Positions 59,014 through 64,000 of a stretch of 64,000 nt of DNA are shown one piece after another. The translations under genes were made by a program, and so were the position numbers. The notes beneath the pieces were generated by a model that was not told the origin of the DNA, did not search any database, and saw only the letters and a list, made by a program, of their open reading frames with translations. Origin of the DNA: Pseudolabrys sp. (lineage in GTDB: Bacteria > Pseudomonadota > Alphaproteobacteria > Rhizobiales > Xanthobacteraceae); contig JAHCKG010000022.1 in the NCBI GenBank assembly GCA_026125895.1, positions 1-64,000 on the forward strand, given 5' to 3'. Within the stretch, counting starts at the first letter, position 1. Each line of letters opens with the position of its first letter.

Positions 59014-60147
59014 ATGCGTATCGCGGTAGCAAGGGAAGCCGAGGGCAATGAACCGCGCGTCGCGGCAACGCCCGAGACCGTCAAGAAATTCAAGGCGCTC
59101 GGCGCCGAAGTCGTGGTGGCGCGCGGTGCCGGCAACGCCTCCGGCATTCCCGACATGGAATATGAGGCCGCCGGCGCCACGCTGGCCGATCAGATCGGCA
59201 GCGACGCCGACATGATCCTCAAGGTACGCCGGCCCTCGGCCGGCGAGATCGCGTCCTACAAGAAGGGCGCCATCGTCGTCGCCATCATGGACCCCTACGG
59301 CAACGACGCCGCGCTGAAGACAATGGCTGATGCCGGGCTCACTTCCTTCGCCATGGAACTGATGCCGCGCATCACCCGCGCGCAGTCGATGGACGTTCTC
59401 TCCTCGCAGGCCAACCTGGCCGGCTACCGCGCCGTGATCGATGCGGCCGCGGAATATGGCCGCGCCATGCCGATGATGATGACCGCGGCCGGCACCGTGC
59501 CGGCGGCCCGCGTCTTCATCATGGGCGTCGGCGTCGCCGGCCTGCAGGCGATCGCCACCGCTCGCCGCCTTGGCGCCGTCGTCACCGCGACCGACGTTCG
59601 TCCGGCCACCAAGGAGCAGGTGGAAAGCCTCGGCGCCAAGTTCCTTGCCGTCGAGGACGAGGAGTTCAAGAACGCGCAGACCGCCGGCGGCTACGCCAAG
59701 GAAATGTCGAAAGAGTATCAGGCCAAGCAGGCCGCTCTGGTCGCCGAGCACATCAAGAAGCAGGACATCGTCATCACCACGGCGCTGATCCCTGGCCGCC
59801 CGGCGCCGAAGCTGGTGTCGGCCGAGATGGTGGCGTCGATGAAGCCGGGCTCGGTGATCGTCGATCTCGCCGTCGAGCGCGGCGGCAATGTCGCGGGCGC
59901 GGTCGCGGGCCAGGTGGTGCAGGTCGGCCCGGCGAAGATCGTCGGCCATCTCAACGTGCCGGGCCGCCTCGCGGCCTCGTCCTCGGCGCTTTACGCCAAG
60001 AACCTTCTCACCTTCATCGACACCATGATCGACAAGAAAGAGAAGAAGCTGGCGATCAACTGGGACGACGAACTGATCAAGGCGACGATGCTGACGCGCG
60101 ACGGCGCGGTGGTGCATCCGAATTTCATGCCGAAGACGGCGGCGTGA
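59014..60147 (+). CDS. pntAA: NAD(P) transhydrogenase subunit alpha part 1 (NAD-binding)
   Basis: A 377-residue soluble domain I of proton-translocating transhydrogenase. It binds NAD(H) and passes hydride to domain III of PntB. It is of the alanine-dehydrogenase fold: RIAVAREAEGNEPRVAATPE, LSSQANLAGYRAVIDAA, and the NAD-binding FIMGVGVAGLQAIATARRLG. A second block is DIVITTALIPGRPAPKL. ATG 59014 is chosen because GGAGG lies 8 nt upstream; TTG 59008 is in frame but only 2 nt from that SD. The alpha chain is split as in rhizobia and Rhodospirillum. Confidence 0.96.
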   Translation: MRIAVAREAEGNEPRVAATPETVKKFKALGAEVVVARGAGNASGIPDMEYEAAGATLADQIGSDADMILKVRRPSAGEIASYKKGAIVVAIMDPYGNDAALKTMADAGLTSFAMELMPRITRAQSMDVLSSQANLAGYRAVIDAAAEYGRAMPMMMTAAGTVPAARVFIMGVGVAGLQAIATARRLGAVVTATDVRPATKEQVESLGAKFLAVEDEEFKNAQTAGGYAKEMSKEYQAKQAALVAEHIKKQDIVITTALIPGRPAPKLVSAEMVASMKPGSVIVDLAVERGGNVAGAVAGQVVQVGPAKIVGHLNVPGRLAASSSALYAKNLLTFIDTMIDKKEKKLAINWDDELIKATMLTRDGAVVHPNFMPKTAA

Positions 60148-60181
60148 CGATGATTTGCTGTGGGGGCAAGCGTCCCTCTCT

Positions 60182-60319
60182 CTTCACCTCTCCCCTTGGG
60201 GGAGAGGTCGCGCCGAAGGCGCGGGAGAGGGGGCAAGGACCGCTCGCTGGATTGCTTCCCCCTCTCCCGGCTCACGGCTTCGCCGCTCGCCGACCTCTCC
60301 CCCAAGGGGAGAGGTGAAG
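60182..60319. repeat. Long perfect inverted repeat between pntAA and pntAB (type C)
   Basis: Arms of 29 bp (60182-60210 and 60291-60319) are exact reverse complements; each carries CCTCTCCCC next to GGGGAGAGG-like sequence. The 80-nt spacer contains a second nested pair GGGAGAGGGGG / CCCCCTCTCCC and two local GC hairpins. The right arm ends about 18 nt before the pntAB start, next to its SD. The element resembles repeats scattered in rhizobial genomes. Confidence 0.92.
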
Positions 60320-60336
60320 AAAGGAAGGAAGCGCAG

Positions 60337-60660
60337 ATGCACGAACTAGCCACCGCGGTCGATCCCTTCGTCTTCCGCCTCTCGATCTTCGTCCTCGCCG
60401 TGTTCGTCGGCTATTACGTGGTCTGGTCGGTGACGCCGGCGCTGCATACGCCGCTGATGTCGGTCACCAACGCCATTTCCTCGGTCATCGTGGTCGGCGC
60501 GCTGCTCGCGGTCGGCGTGCCCCTGGTCACCAACGACAACGGCCCGCTCTGGGCCCGCGCCTTCGGCTTCGTGGCGCTGATCTTCGCCTCGATCAATATC
60601 TTCGGCGGCTTCCTGGTCACCTCGCGCATGCTGGCGATGTACCAGAAGAAGAAAAAGTAA
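60337..60660 (+). CDS. pntAB: NAD(P) transhydrogenase subunit alpha part 2 (membrane)
   Basis: 107 residues. Three to four membrane helices (FRLSIFVLAVFVGYYVVWSV, SVTNAISSVIVVGALLAVGV, WARAFGFVALIFASINIFGG) form the alpha-chain part of the proton channel (domain II). ATG 60337 is chosen, with AAGGAAGGAAG upstream; a longer frame upstream runs through the inverted repeat and has no homologous content. Confidence 0.95.
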   Translation: MHELATAVDPFVFRLSIFVLAVFVGYYVVWSVTPALHTPLMSVTNAISSVIVVGALLAVGVPLVTNDNGPLWARAFGFVALIFASINIFGGFLVTSRMLAMYQKKKK

Positions 60661-60698
60661 GGCGGGGCCGATGGGGGGCGCCGTGCACAGTCATTTCC

Positions 60699-60807
60699 CC
60701 GTCATCCTGAGGTGCCGCCGCGCAGCGGCGGCCTCGAAGGACGACGGCCCGGGATTCACTGCCTGCCATCCTTCGAGGCTCGCTGCGCTCGCACCTCGGG
60801 ATGACGG
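60699..60807. repeat. Inverted repeat between pntAB and pntB (type D)
   Basis: CCGTCATCCTGAGGTGC (60699-60715) and its inverse at 60791-60807 differ at one position. Nested arms GGCCTCGAAGGA / TCCTTCGAGG lie inside. The right arm ends 25 nt before the pntB ATG. It belongs to a different family from the repeat before pntAB. Confidence 0.88.
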
Positions 60808-60831
60808 TCTAATGCTGCGGAGCATTCAGTC

Positions 60832-62229
60832 ATGAGCGCCAATCTCGTCGCTATTCTCTATCTCGTCGCCGGTGTGCTGTTCATCCTGGCGCTGCGCGGC
60901 CTGTCGAGCCCGGATAGCTCGCGCCGCGGCAATCTGCTCGGCATGATCGGCATGACGGTCGCCGTGCTGACCACGCTCGCCTCGCACCCGCCGGCGAGCG
61001 CCGTGTCCTGGGCCTTGGTGATTGGCGGCATCGCCATCGGCGGCGGCATCGGCGCCGTGATCGCGCGCCGCGTGCCGATGACCTCGATGCCGGAACTGGT
61101 CGCCGCCTTCCACTCGCTGGTCGGCATGGCCGCGGTGCTGGTCGCCGCCGGCGCCTTCTACGCGCCGGAAGCCTTCGGCATCGGCAGCGAGGGCAACATC
61201 CATGCCCAGAGCCTGATCGAAATGTCGCTCGGCGTCGCCATCGGCGCGCTGACGTTCACCGGCTCGGTCATCGCCTTCCTCAAGCTGTCGGCGCGCATGA
61301 GCGGCAAGCCGATCCTTCTGCCGGCCCGCCATATCGTCAACATCGTGCTGGCGCTGGCGCTGGTCTGGTTCATCTACGGCTTCTACGTCTCGCAGAGCGC
61401 GCTCGACTTCTGGATCATCACCATCATCTCGCTGGTGCTCGGCGTGCTGATCATCATCCCGATCGGCGGCGCCGACATGCCGGTGGTGATCTCGATGCTC
61501 AATTCCTATTCGGGTTGGGCCGCGGCCGGCATCGGCTTCACACTCGGCAACTCGGCGCTGATCATCACCGGCGCGCTGGTGGGCTCGTCGGGCGCGATCC
61601 TGTCCTACATCATGTGCCACGCGATGAACCGCTCGTTCATCTCGGTCATTCTCGGCGGCTTCGGCGGCGAGACCGCGGCGGCGGGCGGCGCCGGCGGCGA
61701 GCAGCGCCCGGTCAAGCTCGGCTCGGCGGACGATGCCGCCTACATCATGAAGAACGCGCAGAAGGTCATCATCGTGCCGGGCTACGGCATGGCGGTGGCG
61801 CAGGCGCAGCACGCGCTCAAGGAAATGGCCGACAAGCTCAAGGCCGAAGGCGTCGAGGTGAAATACGCCATTCATCCGGTCGCCGGCCGCATGCCCGGCC
61901 ACATGAACGTGCTGCTGGCCGAAGCGAACGTGCCCTATGACGAGGTGTTCGAGCTCGAGGACATCAATTCGGAATTCGCGCAGGCCGACATTGCCTTCGT
62001 CATCGGCGCCAACGACGTCACCAACCCGGCGGCGGAAGAAGACAAGACCTCGCCGATCTACGGCATGCCCGTGCTCCAGGTCTGGAAGGCCGGCACCGTG
62101 ATGTTCATCAAGCGCTCGCTGGCGTCGGGTTATGCCGGCATCGACAACCCGCTGTTCTACCGCGACAACACGATGATGCTGCTCGGCGACGCCAAGAAGA
62201 TGACCGAAAGCATCGTCAAGGGCATGTGA
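60832..62229 (+). CDS. pntB: NAD(P) transhydrogenase subunit beta
   Basis: 465 residues. An N-terminal membrane domain of about nine helices (proton channel, His in PELVAAFHSLVGMAA, Asn in VVISMLNSYSGWAA) is followed by the NADP(H)-binding domain III (VIIVPGYGMAVAQAQHAL, YAIHPVAGRMPGHMNVLLAE, FVIGANDVTNPAA, KRSLASGYAGIDNPLFY). The complex drives NADPH formation with the proton gradient at the inner membrane. ATG 60832 is used. Confidence 0.97.
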   Translation: MSANLVAILYLVAGVLFILALRGLSSPDSSRRGNLLGMIGMTVAVLTTLASHPPASAVSWALVIGGIAIGGGIGAVIARRVPMTSMPELVAAFHSLVGMAAVLVAAGAFYAPEAFGIGSEGNIHAQSLIEMSLGVAIGALTFTGSVIAFLKLSARMSGKPILLPARHIVNIVLALALVWFIYGFYVSQSALDFWIITIISLVLGVLIIIPIGGADMPVVISMLNSYSGWAAAGIGFTLGNSALIITGALVGSSGAILSYIMCHAMNRSFISVILGGFGGETAAAGGAGGEQRPVKLGSADDAAYIMKNAQKVIIVPGYGMAVAQAQHALKEMADKLKAEGVEVKYAIHPVAGRMPGHMNVLLAEANVPYDEVFELEDINSEFAQADIAFVIGANDVTNPAAEEDKTSPIYGMPVLQVWKAGTVMFIKRSLASGYAGIDNPLFYRDNTMMLLGDAKKMTESIVKGM

Positions 62230-62263
62230 GACGGCCGCGGGCGCGAACCTGATCGCCGGCGCC

Positions 62264-63130
62264 ATGGCCCATCTCCTCATCGTCGGCTTCGGTTACTCGG
62301 CGCGCCATTACTGCGCCATCGATGCCGCGCGGTGGTCCCATATCACGGCGACGCTGCGCGATCCGGCCCGCGCCGGCATCATGCCCGATAATTGCGCCGT
62401 CGTGCCCTTCGACGGCCGCACCGTAACGGCCGAACTGGAGGCGGCTGTCGCCGGCGCCGATGCCCTGCTGCTCTCGGCGCCGCCGGACGAGGCAGGCGAC
62501 CCGCTGCTCGCCTGCTGCGGCGAGGCGCTGCTCAAGGCGGGCCGCGTGCGCGACGTCGTCTATCTCTCGACGCTCGGCGTCTATGGCAACCACGACGGTG
62601 CCTGGGTCGATGAGACCAGCGAATGCCGTGTCAAGGATGGCCGCACGCGGCGGCGCTACGAGGCCGAGCAGGCGTGGCTCGATTTCGGCCAGCGGACAGG
62701 AGCGACGGTGAGCGTGCTGCGGCTCGCCGGCATTTACGGTCCCGGCCGCAGCGCCATCGACAATCTGCGCGCCGGCACCGCGCGCATCATTGATAAGCCG
62801 GGCCAGGTGTTCAACCGCATCCACGTCGCCGATATCGCGCAGGCGATCGAGGCGGCGTTCGCGCGCCGCGCCGGCGGCATCTTCAATGTCTGCGACGACG
62901 AGCCGACGCCGCCCGGCGATCCGATCGTCCATGCGGCGAAGCTTCTCGGCGTCGAGCCCCCGCCCGCAATTCCGTTTGAGATCGCGCGGCAGTCGATGTC
63001 GCCGATGGCCGTAAGCTTCTATGCCGATTGCCGGCGGGCGCGGAACGGCAAGTTGAAATCGCGGCTCGGCGTCACCTTGCGCTATCCGACCTATCGCGAG
63101 GGTCTGGATGCGATTGCGCGGTCTTCCTGA
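62264..63130 (+). CDS. NAD-dependent epimerase/SDR-like protein (YeeZ type)
   Basis: A 288-residue atypical/extended SDR: LLIVGFGYSARHYCAIDAAR (Rossmann GxGxxxR-type), LLLSAPPDEAGDP, VYLSTLGVYGNHDGAWVDET, RLAGIYGPGRSAIDNLRAG and FNRIHVADIAQAIEAAF. The usual YxxxK is replaced by RRYEAEQ, as in the YeeZ/YwnB-like group. Its role is unassigned. It follows pntB by 34 nt, possibly co-transcribed. ATG 62264 is used. Confidence 0.85.
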   Translation: MAHLLIVGFGYSARHYCAIDAARWSHITATLRDPARAGIMPDNCAVVPFDGRTVTAELEAAVAGADALLLSAPPDEAGDPLLACCGEALLKAGRVRDVVYLSTLGVYGNHDGAWVDETSECRVKDGRTRRRYEAEQAWLDFGQRTGATVSVLRLAGIYGPGRSAIDNLRAGTARIIDKPGQVFNRIHVADIAQAIEAAFARRAGGIFNVCDDEPTPPGDPIVHAAKLLGVEPPPAIPFEIARQSMSPMAVSFYADCRRARNGKLKSRLGVTLRYPTYREGLDAIARSS

Positions 63131-63264
63131 ACGGAAATTGAGTGCGGCGATGCAACCAAAAATAAATCGCCGCGATCCGACCAAAGAGTTTCACTTCTCG
63201 CCGCATCGGATCTGACGAAACTCCTCCGCATCGCGCGGCTGATCCGCGCCAGAGGAGGGTGACG

Positions 63265-63570
63265 ATGATCCACGGACAAACGTTACGCGGTGCGTTGGCG
63301 GCCGGCGCGCTCGGCCTTGGCTTCATGGCGCTGATGGCGGGCACCGCGCATGCCATCGATCCGGGCTTCGGTGTCGGCCGCGCGGGCCCGGGCGTGCGTC
63401 CGGCGCTGGGCGCGCCGGGTGTCGGCGTCGCGCCGGGTGCGCCGCTCTACGCGCTGCCGAAAGGCTGCGTCGCCGTAATCGTCAACGGCGTTAAGATGTG
63501 GCGCTGCGGCGCGGTGGTGTATCGCCCGGTGGTGCAGGCCGGCCGCACCGTCTACGTCGTCGTGCGCTAG
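63265..63570 (+). CDS. Small secreted hypothetical protein
   Basis: 101 residues. A signal peptide (LRGALAAGALGLGFMALMAG, cleavage near AHA-I) is followed by a Gly/Pro-rich stretch (PGFGVGRAGPGVRPALGAPG) and a compact C-terminus with two Cys in PKGCVAVIVNGVKMWRCGAVVYRPVV. The last segment looks like a beta hairpin, perhaps disulfide-linked. ATG 63265 is chosen because GAGGAGG lies 6 nt upstream; GTG 63259 is too close to that site. I do not recognise a named family. Confidence 0.72.
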   Translation: MIHGQTLRGALAAGALGLGFMALMAGTAHAIDPGFGVGRAGPGVRPALGAPGVGVAPGAPLYALPKGCVAVIVNGVKMWRCGAVVYRPVVQAGRTVYVVVR

Positions 63571-63591
63571 GTGGAGCAGGCGCAAAAGAAA

Positions 63592-63616
63592 ACGCGGGCG
63601 TTGGGAACGCCCGCGT
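63592..63616 (-). terminator. Terminator of rpsU
   Basis: ACGCGGGCGTT (63592-63602) and AACGCCCGCGT (63606-63616) form a perfect 11-bp stem with a 3-nt loop. In the leftward direction it is followed by TTTCTTTT, so it serves rpsU, and it may also stop the convergent gene. Confidence 0.88.
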
Positions 63617-63668
63617 CACAAACTTTATGGAAGACCGCCCGACGACATTCGCCGGTTGGTAGCCTGGC

Positions 63669-63977
63669 CTAGAAGCGCGGCGCGCCGCCACGGCCGCCGG
63701 CACCGGCGCCACGGCCTTCGCCACCACGGCCGCCACCGGCGCCCGCACCAAAGGCCGGCTTCGGCTTCATCGGCAGCAGGCCTTCGCGCTGCATCTTCTT
63801 GCGCGCGAGCTTGCGGGCGCGGCGGACGGCTTCCGCCTTCTCGCGGGCCTTCTTCTCGGAGGGCTTTTCGTAGTGGCCGCGAAGCTTCATCTCGCGGAAA
63901 ATCCCCTCGCGCTGCATCTTCTTCTTGAGCGCCTTGAGGGCCTGATCGACGTTGTTGTCGCGAACGAGAACTTGCAC
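63669..63977 (-). CDS. rpsU: Ribosomal protein bS21 with Gly-rich C-terminal tail
   Basis: 102 residues. The core [60 protein letters not shown] is typical bS21 of the 30S subunit. The extra ~30 residues ([20 protein letters not shown] and neighbours) form a Gly/Arg-rich tail like those of RNA-binding proteins and found in many Hyphomicrobiales S21 copies. ATG 63977 is used; its promoter lies beyond the right edge. Confidence 0.94.
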   Translation of the reverse strand: MQVLVRDNNVDQALKALKKKMQREGIFREMKLRGHYEKPSEKKAREKAEAVRRARKLARKKMQREGLLPMKPKPAFGAGAGGGRGGEGRGAGAGGRGGAPRF

Positions 63978-64000
63978 GCTTGCTCCTTAGCTGAGGCCGG

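Noticed and set aside
60826-62280. A 484-codon minus-strand frame
   Set aside because: It is the antisense of pntB, with biased His/Asp/Arg composition and no domain.

Overview
The window is high-GC DNA from an alphaproteobacterium, most likely a Hyphomicrobiales (Rhizobiales) member near the Bradyrhizobiaceae/Xanthobacteraceae. This placement is inferred from gene content, not from a search. Supporting signs are a split proton-pumping transhydrogenase (pntAA-pntAB-pntB) next to a small aa3-oxidase subunit IV, cpdR, gapR, DUF1036/DUF1244/DUF2147 genes, a small heat-shock gene with a sigma-32 promoter and a ROSE-type RNA thermometer, an mmgR-like sRNA, and several extragenic palindrome families seen in rhizobia. 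There is no CRISPR array, prophage, integrase or insertion sequence.

Layout. 1-4666: gltB, cut at its 3' end by the window edge, with a perfect 27-nt palindrome upstream. 5144-11603: a housekeeping mix of a DoxX protein coupled to a Pro-rich secreted protein, Hsp20, a lipase-like hydrolase, DUF2147, hisN, an mmgR-like sRNA, an N-formylglutamate amidohydrolase, cpdR and tRNA-Val(GAC).

11760-25967: an accessory catabolic block. A leftward operon encodes three short-chain dehydrogenases and a complete NitT/TauT-type ABC transporter. Two of the SDRs have lost the catalytic Ser, Tyr and Lys. A divergent pair (GMC oxidoreductase, alpha/beta hydrolase) shares a promoter region holding two copies of a GGRCARTATGTCC palindrome. 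An IclR regulator follows, then a second block of a GntR regulator, a Tat-exported binding protein, a permease broken by one in-frame TGA, an ATPase, and a metallo-beta-lactamase-fold protein with an altered metal motif. Together they look like regulated uptake and oxidation of small organic acids or alcohols of unknown identity.

26255-33841: dgoK-dgoA (end of the De Ley-Doudoroff galactonate route), then a complete family-5 (Dpp/Opp-type) ABC transporter operon. 33918-45473: a CPA1 antiporter, a VTT-domain membrane protein, a MetE-like protein, rpmJ, a TPR protein, a response regulator, a diguanylate cyclase, a beta-CASP nuclease, and the tightly overlapping operon glycerate kinase / DUF1036 / pyk.

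45640-54939: a two-subunit molybdenum hydroxylase (IorAB type), DUF1244, gapR, a DUF882 peptidase, a YcbB-like L,D-transpeptidase and an NtrC-class regulator. 55191-63977: pepF, an ABC1/UbiB kinase, cytochrome oxidase subunit IV, the transhydrogenase operon with two large palindromic repeats in its intergenic gaps, an epimerase-like protein, a small secreted protein, and rpsU on the minus strand.
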